DNA of 62,533 nt from Pseudarthrobacter sp. AL07. GTDB taxonomy: Bacteria; Actinomycetota; Actinomycetes; Actinomycetales; Micrococcaceae. A model generated the notes under the pieces. It was not told where the DNA came from, ran no database searches, and saw only the letters and a list, made by a program, of their open reading frames with translations. Positions 1-7,425 of the stretch are shown here, piece by piece (the stretch's first letter is position 1; each line of letters begins with the position of its first letter). The stretch covers positions 1-62,533 of the forward strand of contig NZ_JASBRB010000015.1 in assembly GCF_029960665.1 (NCBI RefSeq), read 5' to 3'. Made by a program: the position numbers and the translations under genes.

Positions 1-54
1 CGAGATCGACGGCCGCACGCCCAGCGGCAAGCTGATCCGCCGCGGCGGCGTCTG
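1..54 (+). CDS. C-terminal end of an AMP-dependent acyl-CoA synthetase (partial)
   Basis: Only the last 17 codons are inside the window, read from base 2 and ending at TGA 52-54. The tail reads GRTPSGKLIRR and ends shortly after. This resembles the conserved A10 motif of the ANL superfamily (adenylating acyl-CoA synthetases and ligases), whose lysine contacts the acyl-adenylate and which lies near the C-terminus, as here. The fragment is too short to name a substrate. The next gene on this strand starts about 950 bases downstream, so it is not clearly linked to anything in the window. Confidence 0.5.
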
Positions 55-212
55 AAGCGCAGCGCGATGGCCGTAAACGTCCACGCCCCCTACCCGCGGC
101 CGCGCGCTGGCGCCCGCGTCGGCTCCAGCCCGGGACCTGGCACGGGCTATCTTCACCCTCACACGCTCAGCCGAAAAGGTGCCATCCTGAAGGCCGCCCA
201 CCATCCCATGGT

Positions 213-287
213 GTGCAGAGGACTTCTGACATCTGGATGTCAGAAGTGCCGTGCACGGTCATCCAAATCTTCAGAAGTCCCGTGCAC
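213..287. repeat. Resolvase-type site array, left end of the island
   Basis: Three copies of one unit, consensus GTGCA-N3-GACTTCTGA, sit here. The first (213-233) points right. The second (236-256) and third (267-287) point left. Units 1 and 2 form a palindrome whose inner part has perfect 12-bp arms (222-233 and 236-247) around a 2-bp TG centre. That geometry, 12-bp half-sites around a dinucleotide, is what serine recombinases of the resolvase/invertase family use. Units of the same consensus recur beside the resolvase gene at 15642, 15665 and 16423. The site role is inferred. Confidence 0.55.
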
Positions 288-299
288 CAACCACAGCAG

Positions 300-773
300 C
301 TACGGAGTCGAAACCTTGGCCGGTCTTCGATGCCGGGACCCAGCGGTAGAGGGTAGGTACAGGGTCCAGTGCTTAAGCGAGGCCGGGGCGCGTGGCTTGG
401 TTCCGCTGATGGTGATGACCTCGCGGTGCCCGGCACTGAGTCGGGCCAGTGCTTCTTCCATCAGCACCTTCATCAACAGCCCGTCCACGTGCTCGACCGT
501 AACCGCCATCTGCTCCAGGTCCTCCGTCTGCGTTTGTTGGGGCCGGCGCTGCTGACGGCGGAAATTGTCGATGTCGATGTTTCTGGCCTTCCGGAAAAGG
601 TAACCGCGCATACTGGTGGTGATTCCGGGGGCCTGCTGCCAGATGCGCAGAATCGTCTCCTGCACGACGTCTTCGGCCTGCTCCGGGCTCGATGTTATCC
701 CGATCGCGAAGCGTCGCAGCGCCGGCGCATGCTCCCGGTAGATCTCTGCGACTATCTGCTCATCTAATGGCAT
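300..773 (-). pseudogene. ECF sigma factor, truncated in region 4
   Basis: The protein opens with MPLDEQIVAEIYREHAP and continues through a clear sigma-70 region 2, including the ExAEDVVQETILRIWQ core. It then enters the start of region 4 (ALARLSAGHREVI). From there the family pattern is lost and about 35 unrelated residues follow, so the helix-turn-helix that reads the -35 element is missing. I place the start at 773 because an AGGGG ribosome site precedes it; an earlier in-frame start at 824 is possible. The break lies about 80 bases from the repeat array at 213-287, so the gene was probably cut when the neighbouring element inserted or rearranged. A divergent lipoprotein gene follows, a common partner of this sigma group. 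Confidence 0.7.
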
Positions 774-1000
774 GGACGCCCCTGACATCTCGATGGAACG
801 GGCCCTACCCGCTAAGACGCCCAATGACCGGGAAAAGTTCAGCCGTAAAAAATTCTGCCCCCGGTTGAACCATTCTCACCACCTGCGCCGTCTTAAGGCA
901 TAGCGGCAAACCCGCGCCGTGCAGATCCACCGCAACGACCTGCTGAGAGCAGGCCGGGTGAATCTGTCCCAAAGATCTGTTTTTAGAGGAGTCATATTTC

Positions 1001-1495
1001 ATGAACACGAGACTGAGCATAGCCATGGCGGCGCTGTCCCTTTCCGCTCTGGCACTGACCGGCTGCGGCGCATCGACAACGACCTCCACCGGAACCACGT
1101 CAGCCCCGGCCGCGCCCGCCACCAGTGCCGCCCCGGCAGATCTGACAACTGCGAAAACCTCCCTGGGGACCACGGTTGTCGACGGCAAGGGCATGTCCGT
1201 CTATGTTTTCGACAAGGACGTCAAAGACTCCGGGAAGAGTGCCTGCGCCGGGGCCTGCCTGTCCATCTGGTCAGCGGTGACCGCCGGATCCGGGACCCCA
1301 GTAGTGGAGGGTGTCACCGGAAAGGTCGGCGTGATCACCACCGACGCCGGGACCAGGCAAGTCACACTCAACGGGATGCCCCTGTACCTCTACACCAAAG
1401 ACACCGCCCCGGGCGACGTCAAGGGCCAAGGCTTCAACAAGATCTGGTGGGTCATCAACCCCGCCGGGGAAAAGATCAGCACCCCCGCCGGATAA
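1001..1495 (+). CDS. Lipoprotein with secreted repeat of unknown function (Lipoprotein_15 type)
   Basis: 164 residues. A signal peptide ends in the lipobox LTGC, so the mature protein should be lipid-anchored on the outer face of the membrane. A Thr/Ala/Ser-rich linker runs to about residue 50. Two copies of the secreted-repeat motif follow: one with SVYVFDKD and a CAGAC pair, the second with LYLYTKD and ending near KIWWVI. This is the pattern of the actinobacterial family often paired with ECF sigma factors. The biochemical role is unknown. The start is supported by AGAGGAG eight bases upstream. The broken sigma gene lies divergently upstream, so its original regulation may be lost. Confidence 0.8.
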   Translation: MNTRLSIAMAALSLSALALTGCGASTTTSTGTTSAPAAPATSAAPADLTTAKTSLGTTVVDGKGMSVYVFDKDVKDSGKSACAGACLSIWSAVTAGSGTPVVEGVTGKVGVITTDAGTRQVTLNGMPLYLYTKDTAPGDVKGQGFNKIWWVINPAGEKISTPAG

Positions 1496-1803
1496 CAGCT
1501 GCAACGCAGGGCCCCGGCCGCCGCCGGCCCATTAGCTGGCCGCCCGAGGAACGTGTGTCGGCAAGAACGGTTGCCAACAGTTACCAGACCATGGCCCCTC
1601 GGCCCCTCTGTCGGTCCGCGATACAGCGCCGCGCCAATCCCGCCCGCTTAACTCAGCAGCCGACGCGGCGAATTCCCAGCCAGCGAGGAAATAGTCCCCT
1701 ACTGCTGTCGGGGGTATTGTGTTCTCTCCTCCGAACCCGTGTGCCTGCGTAGCTCCACGGGCCGCCGTGCCGGTCACGCAAAGCATTAGAATCGCGCCGG
1801 GTT
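1496..1803. other. Non-coding stretch, no gene recognised
   Basis: No reading frame here shows a recognisable domain or a ribosome site. The only notable element is the 12-mer AATACCCCCGAC, present on the minus strand at about 1707-1718. The same 12-mer occurs upstream of the copper operon at about 49565. It could be a regulatory half-site or chance. Confidence 0.4.
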
Positions 1804-2202
1804 TCATGCCTTCCGGCGGGTGCTGGTTCCCGGAACAGCTCTGGCGGCGATGGCTGCCAGATCCCGGGCCGGCCCCGGCGGGGGTGTTGGGCCGGTTTGC
1901 CACAGGGCGGTCAGGGTGCGGCGCAGGGGCAGCCCACGGACGGGGATGGCGATGAGCCGGTGCAGGGCGAGGTCGTCACGGACGGCCGCCGTCGTGGATA
2001 GTTCCACCAGCGGCTCTGCCAGGGGCGGGGCCACTGCGGTGGTGAGCAGGTGCTCGAGGGCGTCCCGGGTTCCGCTGCCGTGTTAGCTGGTGACCAGCGC
2101 GGTTGCTGCCAGTTCGCCGGCCGTGACCGGGGTCCGGCGCCGGGCCCAGGGATGCTCAGGTGCGACGACCAGGACCATGTCATCGTCCTGCACCGCCGCG
2201 AT
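1804..2202 (-). pseudogene. LysR-family regulator, C-terminal fragment with internal stop
   Basis: Read on the minus strand, the fragment gives [18 protein letters not shown], then a stop, then [12 protein letters not shown] and [16 protein letters not shown], and ends STRRKA. This matches the second half of the LysR effector-binding domain, where VxxxHPxA, SGTRxxxE and xxxGxPLRR are typical. A TAA after LVTS interrupts it, probably from GAA. The DNA-binding N-terminal half is absent because the fragment abuts the end of the lgt remnant at about 2200. The gene is dead and most likely marks an old deletion joining two genes. Confidence 0.75.
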
Positions 2203-2839
2203 CCAGGTATATCAGCAGCAGTGCTGCGGCTAGGGTCCATAGGGATTCGTAGAGGACGGTGGGCTGGAAGTAGCCGAGGATTGCCGGTGTGCCGTCGGGT
2301 GCGGTCAGGGCCTTGCCGGTGGCCTGGTTCATGGCGTGGATCTGGAGTTTCCACGGCAGGTGCGTGGATTCGCCGTAGAGTTCGTTTGTTGAACCAGTTG
2401 AACCAGTTGCCCCAGCGGCCCAGGCCTTGGGCCAGGAGCAGCCCGGGGGCGGCCGCGTCGGCGAAGGCCGCGAAGGGTACCCCGGCTCGGCGGGCACCGA
2501 TCCCGGAGCCGACGAGCCCGAGGGCGACGGCTCCCCAGATCCCGAGGCCGCCTTCCCATATCCGCAGTGCACCCCACGGGTCTTTTCCGGGGCCGAAGTA
2601 GAGCTGGTTGTCGGTGATGACGTGGTAGATCCGGCCGCAGACGATACCGAAGGCACCGCCCAGATCACCATGTCCAAGGTCTGGGACGTGGTACCGCCCC
2701 GGGCCCCGGAGGCGGCGGCCGTAAGCCACACGCCGACCACGATGCCGGCCAGGATGCAGAGGTCATAGAACAGCACGCTCAGCGGCCCAAGCTGGAACGC
2801 GTGTCCGCGGAGGTGCATGTGAAGCTGTATCAGGAGCAT
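2203..2839 (-). pseudogene. lgt: Prolipoprotein diacylglyceryl transferase, frameshifted and truncated
   Basis: Homologous along its length to the intact Lgt at 44641-45582. The N-terminus ([18 protein letters not shown]) is in one frame. A single-base deletion inside the codons for AVPFGI moves the reading to a second frame, which carries [18 protein letters not shown] and [11 protein letters not shown]. At the RWGNWFN motif a 9-bp duplication (WFNWFN) and one extra T return it to the first frame for [19 protein letters not shown]. The last third, which follows LLLIYLDR in the intact copy, is gone and the sequence runs into a LysR fragment. It sits behind a putative BlaI operator, so it was probably once part of that regulon. 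Confidence 0.88.
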
Positions 2840-2844
2840 CCCAC

Positions 2845-2873
2845 AGACCTAACAACCTAAGTAGTTTAGGTCT
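2845..2873. promoter_or_regulatory. Putative BlaI operator 1
   Basis: ACCTAA-GTAGT-TTAGGT at 2855-2871, flanked by an outer AGACCTAA/TTAGGTCT pair (2845-2852 and 2866-2873). It lies between the divergent lgt remnant and the TlpA-like gene. The same CCTAA-N5-TTAGG core occurs at 5879 and 7366 within this cluster. The link to the BlaI-type repressor at 5962 is inferred from shared location and architecture. Confidence 0.6.
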
Positions 2874-2997
2874 ACACTGGGGAGGGGCTGCCGCCGGTTC
2901 CCCCAACCGGCGGCGGCCTGTCACGGCCGGACCCGGCCGATAACGGGAAAACCGCCGCTAGGCGCGCGGGCCGCGTGGCCAGCAGGAGAGGAAGCTG

Positions 2998-3621
2998 ATG
3001 AAGCTGGACAGAGGCCGGGCTGCCAGGCGGCGCCCACGCAGGTCGCTTCTGGCCGCGATCGCTTCAGCGTCGGTGCTCGCCGTTTCGCTGGCGGCCTGCG
3101 CGGCGCCGGATTCGCTGGCCCAGCAGGCCCGTGCGGGGGATAACAAGAACTACATTGCAGGCGACGGCTCAGTCAGTGAATACACCGCAGCCGCCCGCCA
3201 GAACCCGGTGACCTTCCATGCCCAGTTGTTCGACGGCCGGACGGTGGAGTCCCGGTCATTCCCCGGCAAAGTCGTGGTGCTGAATTTCTGGTATGCAGCC
3301 TGCGGCCCGTGCAGGCTGGAGGCAGGAACGCTGCAGGAGCTCAGCCAGTCATTCCAAGGCAAGGGAGCCGAGTTCTATGGCGTGAACATCCGGGATGAGG
3401 CCCCGACGGCCGCTGCCTATGAACGTACCTTCGGAGTGACGTATCCGAGTTTCTATGACAGAGACGGCGGCATTCTTCTGGCCATGGCCAGCTTTGTGCC
3501 CCCTCAGGCCGTTCCGACCACCATCGTGCTCGACAAACAGGGCCGGGTCGCGGCCCGGATCCTGGGAGTTGCGGACAAATCCACGCTGAAATCGCTTATC
3601 AGCGATACCCTGGCCAATTGA
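2998..3621 (+). CDS. TlpA/ResA-like thioredoxin-fold lipoprotein
   Basis: 207 residues. A twin-arginine-rich N-terminus leads into a hydrophobic segment and the lipobox VSLAAC, so this is an exported lipoprotein. The redoxin domain carries the active-site WYAACGPCR (C102 and C105) followed by LEAGTLQEL, as in TlpA/ResA/CcsX proteins that move electrons to substrate thiols outside the membrane. A cis-proline loop is visible as VPTTIVLD. The start is fixed by AGGAGAGG just upstream. It lies next to a putative BlaI operator and shares a cluster with CcdA-like membrane proteins, its usual electron donors. A role in cytochrome c or copper-protein thiol reduction is likely but not proven. Confidence 0.85.
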   Translation: MKLDRGRAARRRPRRSLLAAIASASVLAVSLAACAAPDSLAQQARAGDNKNYIAGDGSVSEYTAAARQNPVTFHAQLFDGRTVESRSFPGKVVVLNFWYAACGPCRLEAGTLQELSQSFQGKGAEFYGVNIRDEAPTAAAYERTFGVTYPSFYDRDGGILLAMASFVPPQAVPTTIVLDKQGRVAARILGVADKSTLKSLISDTLAN

Positions 3622-3669
3622 ATGGCGTGGTCCGTGGCCCAGTGAAATACAGACGGGTTCCGGCGTGCT

Positions 3670-4642
3670 CTACATGTTGTGGTCGTGGCCCGGTCCGTCG
3701 ATGGCCGCCGGTTCCCCGCCCATCATCTGGAGCATCCCCGCACCTCCGGTGCGGATGAAGCGGATGAGGAGAAAGGCGCCGAGGATGAGGAAGGCGATGT
3801 CGGCGAAGATGAAACTGACGACCCGCCGAAGCTGATTCCGCCGTTCCACAGCACCGCCGCCAGGGGCACGTTTCCGATGGAGCAGACAAAATTGACCATG
3901 GCCAGGAGCGGCCCGATGACCGGGCCCCAGAGGCCGGAGGCGACCGGGTTGCCGGTAAGGAACAGGGCCTGCAACCAGGACTGGGGTACCCAGGCCGCGA
4001 AGGCACCGGCGAGCAGCAGGCCGCTGCCGATGTCCTTCCAGACGGAGGCTCAGTCCATGACGAAGTATTGCGCGACGGCGGTCAGCCCGTCCCGGGAGCG
4101 CAGCCGCTGCCAGAAGCTTCCCTCGCCGTGGACGGACGTGTCCATGGCTGCGTGGCCTTCCATGGATCCGGCGAGGCCTTTGTAGGCCTGGTGGCGGGCT
4201 GTCTCGAGGATGCGTCCGCGCATCCACCACCGGAAGCCGAGCGCGATGGCAATGATCATTACGGGTCGGCCGATGAATTCGGCCAGGGTGAACTGCCAGC
4301 CCATCAGCACGGTCAGGATGATGCCCAACTCGATGACGAGGTTGGCGGAGGCGATTTCAAAGGCCATCGCCGCGGTGAAATGGGCGCCCTTGCGGAACAG
4401 GGACCGCGCCAGGGCCACCGCGGCGTAGAAGCACTAGGAGGATGCCGCACCAAGTCCTGTTGCGGCACCCAGGGACCGGGGCGAGTCATCGGACACCAAC
4501 GCCGCAATCCGCTCCCGGCTGACGAGAGCCTGGATGACGCCTGACAAGGCGAATCCAAGGAGCAGTGGCCACAGGATTTCCCATCCCATCCCATCGCCCC
4601 GGCCATTGCCAGCGCCCGACCCATTTCCTGGAAAACGTTCAC
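3670..4642 (-). pseudogene. Permease (DUF318/ArsP-like) with several inactivating changes
   Basis: The minus strand encodes a recognisable multi-pass permease split over three frames. It starts at GTG 4642 with AAGGAAA upstream. A tandem 5-bp duplication (GGGAT) near 4580-4590 shifts the frame after AMAGAMGW. A TAG replaces a residue after the AASS segment near 4435. A TGA replaces the expected Trp after QYFVMD at 4050. A missing G near 3827 shifts the frame before VVSFIFADIAFLILG. The reading resumes to an end at HDHNM (His-rich tail). An intact relative would be about 320 residues with two repeats of four membrane helices, a family linked to export of metals or arsenicals. Function is lost unless these are assembly errors. 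Confidence 0.8.
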
Positions 4643-4786
4643 GATGTTTCCTTACCTGGATCGGTAGGTGGGACAGGACCCGGCGGCGGGGCCGCTTGAA
4701 GGCTTGCCGCGGTGCGGGAGCCGCCCGGTGATTGTCCCGGTCCGGCTCAGGCCTCCTGAGTCCGCGTCAGGGGACCGCCCAAAACG

Positions 4787-5023
4787 CTATCCCAGCGTTT
4801 CGCGCCGTTTGCGGTATTCCTCGTCGTCGATTTCCCCGCGCGCGTACCGCTCATCGAGAATGCTGCGGGCAGAGCCGGACCGGCTGGCCGGGGACTGTCC
4901 ACCGCCCCTGGCCAGGCGGACGATCACCCAGACGAGCGCGGCCAGAGCGGCGATGAGAAGCAGCGACCATCCCAGCATCCACAGCCACATAGGTCCCATG
5001 TCGCCGTATCCATAACCCATCAT
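4787..5023 (-). CDS. Small SHOCT-domain membrane protein
   Basis: 78 residues. A short Met/Gly/Trp-rich head (MMGYGYGDMGPMW) is followed by one strong membrane helix (about residues 17-38) and a C-terminal SHOCT motif, ILDERYARGEIDDEEYRKRRE. The SHOCT motif is a short oligomerisation-type module of unknown role. AAGGAA precedes the start. A second protein of the same layout lies at 50990-51250, next to the other copper-linked gene group. Met-rich heads of this type could bind metal; that is a guess. Confidence 0.85.
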   Translation of the reverse strand: MMGYGYGDMGPMWLWMLGWSLLLIAALAALVWVIVRLARGGGQSPASRSGSARSILDERYARGEIDDEEYRKRRETLG

Positions 5024-5092
5024 TGGTCTTGTTCCTTACCTCAGTTGTGCGGGGGCGGTTGGTGCGGGCGGCTGGTTCAGCTGCCCGTCTGG

Positions 5093-5800
5093 CTACTTGA
5101 TCTTGCCTGGGCCGTCGAGTCCGCCGGTGCAGGGGGCGCCGGGCTCCGGGGCCGTTTTTGCGCTCCGGTATTTGGCGATGAAGTCTTTGATGCGCGGGTC
5201 ATCAGCGCCCGATGCTTTCAGCTGCACGCCCCAGGCGGAGGCGACGACCGGGGAGGGAAGCCCGCTGTAAGGGGAGAGGATCGCGTAGGTCGAGGGGATG
5301 TCCTTGCGGAGCGTGTCCAGCTGCGCACCGCTGACCGCCTGCGGGTCATAGGTCACCCAGACGGCCCCGTGCTCCAGGGAGTGGACCGCGTTTTCGTTGG
5401 GCACCGGCTCGCTGTAGACGGCGCAGTTGAGCGGGACCGCCGAATGGTCCCCGCCGGCGGGCGGGGACTGGGCGTACTTGACCGGTGTCGTCACATGGTT
5501 GGAGCTCAGCCCCGAAAAGGTCTGGACGCCGTCAATGGCCGCCGGAGGGCTCTTCGGCTGGGCGCTGATCACGGCGAAGACGACCAGGCCCGCCGCCAGG
5601 GCAATGCCGACCGTCCAGGCACTAATAATGAGGATGAGGCGCTTGCGCCGGTTTTTCTGGTGTACGCGCTTGAAGCCGGCCATCTTTTGGGCGATGTCCG
5701 CGGCCCGCTGCTGCTTGAGGGTGGGATTACTCCCGGCAGCCGGCCCTGCCTCCTGCGAGTCCTTGCCGGCGGCCCGGCCCGGGTTCTTTGATCGGGGCAT
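5093..5800 (-). CDS. DUF3105 membrane-anchored protein
   Basis: 235 residues from the ATG at 5800, chosen because AAAGGA lies just upstream and because the 26 residues before it have no family character. A basic cytoplasmic head is followed by one membrane helix (near residues 60-85) and an external DUF3105 domain. The hallmarks are GGDHSAVPLNCAVY and NENAVHSLEHGAVWVTY, with paired His and a Cys, and CTGG near the end. DUF3105 proteins often sit beside DUF305 and multicopper-oxidase genes. The paralogue at 44013-44648 does exactly that. A metal-related function is suspected; none is established. Confidence 0.85.
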   Translation of the reverse strand: MPRSKNPGRAAGKDSQEAGPAAGSNPTLKQQRAADIAQKMAGFKRVHQKNRRKRLILIISAWTVGIALAAGLVVFAVISAQPKSPPAAIDGVQTFSGLSSNHVTTPVKYAQSPPAGGDHSAVPLNCAVYSEPVPNENAVHSLEHGAVWVTYDPQAVSGAQLDTLRKDIPSTYAILSPYSGLPSPVVASAWGVQLKASGADDPRIKDFIAKYRSAKTAPEPGAPCTGGLDGPGKIK

Positions 5801-5878
5801 TCCCTGAATCCTTTGCTTGACGGGCACCGGGGATCCGGCGCTGCGGTCAACGCCGGCGGGCCGGCATTCCTGCCTCAA

Positions 5879-5903
5879 ACCTAACTTACTTAGGTAATTA
5901 GGT
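5879..5903. promoter_or_regulatory. Putative BlaI operator 2
   Basis: ACCTAA-CTTAC-TTAGGT at 5879-5895, followed two bases later by an extra TTAGGT half-site (5898-5903). It lies between the divergent DUF3105 gene and blaI, as expected for autoregulation and divergent control. A relative of the sites at 2855 and 7366. Confidence 0.62.
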
Positions 5904-5961
5904 GCAATGCGGGGGCCTATCTCCTATCCTTGATAGGACACCACACGGCCGAGGAGGCAGC

Positions 5962-6327
5962 ATGCCAAAGTTTGGCGATCTGGAGAGCGCCATCATGGAG
6001 CAGATCTGGCGTGCCGACGGTCCGCTGCTGGTCCGGGAGGTCCTCGACGGTCTGGACCGGCGCCTTGCCTACAACACGGTGCACACCGTCACCGAGATTC
6101 TGCACCGCAAGGGCTGGCTGACGAAGGAGCGAGAGGGCAGGGCGTTTCGTTATGGTGCGGCTGCGGGCCGGGACAAGTACGTTGCCGGACTCGTGACAGA
6201 AGCGCTCTCACTCACCGATGACCGGACCGCGGCCCTTCTGGGCTTCGTCGAAGGGATGCGGCCCGAAGAGGCCGAGGAACTGCACCGGCTCCTCAGCGCG
6301 GCGAGGGAACAGGACGCGACCGCATGA
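5962..6327 (+). CDS. BlaI/MecI/CopY-family transcriptional repressor
   Basis: 121 residues from the ATG at 5962, preceded by GAGGAGG; the in-frame extension to 5902 lacks a ribosome site and would cover the operator region. The winged-helix domain shows LESAIMEQIWR, RRLAYNTVHTVTEILHRKGWL and REGRAFRYGA, the standard BlaI/MecI pattern. These repressors bind as dimers and are inactivated by proteolysis when a partner membrane protease senses a signal. The M56 protease gene overlaps the end of this one by four bases. Three copies of a CCTAA-N5-TTAGG palindrome near the cluster promoters are its probable targets. Confidence 0.88.
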   Translation: MPKFGDLESAIMEQIWRADGPLLVREVLDGLDRRLAYNTVHTVTEILHRKGWLTKEREGRAFRYGAAAGRDKYVAGLVTEALSLTDDRTAALLGFVEGMRPEEAEELHRLLSAAREQDATA

Positions 6328-7307
6328 TCGTCGCGTTGTCCCTCCTCAGTTACGCCCTGACCCTTGCCGTTGCCGGCCCCCGGCTGCTGCGGGCAGGATC
6401 CTGGGCCGACAGGTCGCCCCGGCTGGCCATCGCGGCGTGGCAGGCACTCACCGTCACCGTCCTGGCCTCCGCAGCCCTCGCCGGACTGGCCCTGACCTTC
6501 CCGACCATGACCGTCAGCGCCGACCTCGCCGAACTGCTGCGGGCCTGCGTCATGGCCATCCGCGAGCAGTACGCTTCCCCCGGAGGGGCGGCGGCCGGTG
6601 CCACCGGCGCCGTCCTTTCCCTGGCCATCCTCGGCCGCACCATGTGGTGCCTCGGCTCGGGCCTGGCCGGCATGGCCCGGGAACGCACCCGCCACAGCAG
6701 GATCCTGGACGTCGTCGGCCACACCGACACACACCGCGACGTCGTTGTCCTGGACTCGGCGGAACCGGCCGTCTACTGCCTCCCCGGCCGGCGGCGGCGC
6801 ACCGTCGTGACAATAGGGGCACTGCAGGCCCTGGACGAGGCACAGCTGGACGCGGTCCTGGCCCACGAACACGCCCACCTGACCGAGCGGCACGACCTGA
6901 TCCTGGGCCTCGCCCGGGCCCTGGCATCGGCCTTTCCGGCTGTTGCGCTCTTCCGGACCGCCGCCGAGGAGACCGCCCGGCTGATCGAACTGCGCGCCGA
7001 TGACGCCGCGGCCGCCCGATCCGGACGGCTCACCGTGGCCGCTGCGCTGCTGGCCGTCGCCACCGGCAGCATTGCGCTGGCCCCTGCCGTGGCGCTGGCG
7101 GCAGGAGGTGCCGGGGCCGCGGCCCGCGTGCGCCGGCTCATCCCCCCGCACCAGCCCCTGGGCAGCGCCAGGACCGCCGCCGGCTCCCTGGCCGTGGCCG
7201 CACTGTTCGCCCTCCCGGTGCTGCTGCTGGGAGGTCCGGCAGCGGCCGCGGCCGGACAGAACCTCTGCCCCGACGGATACGTCTCCACCAGCACTACCGC
7301 CCTCTAA
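6324..7307 (+). CDS. M56-family membrane metalloprotease (BlaR1/MecR1-like)
   Basis: 327 residues with membrane helices at about 1-20, 35-60, 95-115 and 270-320. The zinc motif H181-E-H-A-H185 is followed by a downstream glutamate in LIELRADDAA, as in M56 peptidases. It overlaps blaI by ATGA, so the pair is translationally coupled. Unlike BlaR1 it has no penicillin-binding sensor domain: after the last helix only about 15 residues remain, with a single Cys. The signal is therefore not a beta-lactam by that route; it may be sensed in the membrane or by a partner such as the TlpA-like protein. Confidence 0.85.
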   Translation: MIVALSLLSYALTLAVAGPRLLRAGSWADRSPRLAIAAWQALTVTVLASAALAGLALTFPTMTVSADLAELLRACVMAIREQYASPGGAAAGATGAVLSLAILGRTMWCLGSGLAGMARERTRHSRILDVVGHTDTHRDVVVLDSAEPAVYCLPGRRRRTVVTIGALQALDEAQLDAVLAHEHAHLTERHDLILGLARALASAFPAVALFRTAAEETARLIELRADDAAAARSGRLTVAAALLAVATGSIALAPAVALAAGGAGAAARVRRLIPPHQPLGSARTAAGSLAVAALFALPVLLLGGPAAAAAGQNLCPDGYVSTSTTAL

Positions 7308-7361
7308 AGCCGACCCCGCTAAAACCAACCGTCGGCTCCCGCCGCTGGACACCGTCCGCCT

Positions 7362-7386
7362 ATTCTCCTAAACTCCTTAGGAGAAT
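7362..7386. promoter_or_regulatory. Putative BlaI operator 3
   Basis: A perfect palindrome with 10-bp arms, ATTCTCCTAA (7362-7371) and TTAGGAGAAT (7377-7386), separated by 5 bp. It lies between the M56 gene and the CcdA-like gene at 7426 and shares the CCTAA-N5-TTAGG core with the other two sites. Confidence 0.65.
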
Positions 7387-7425
7387 AGTTTTTGAAGCGT
7401 CGAGTGGTGCGAAGGGCGAACGTCC

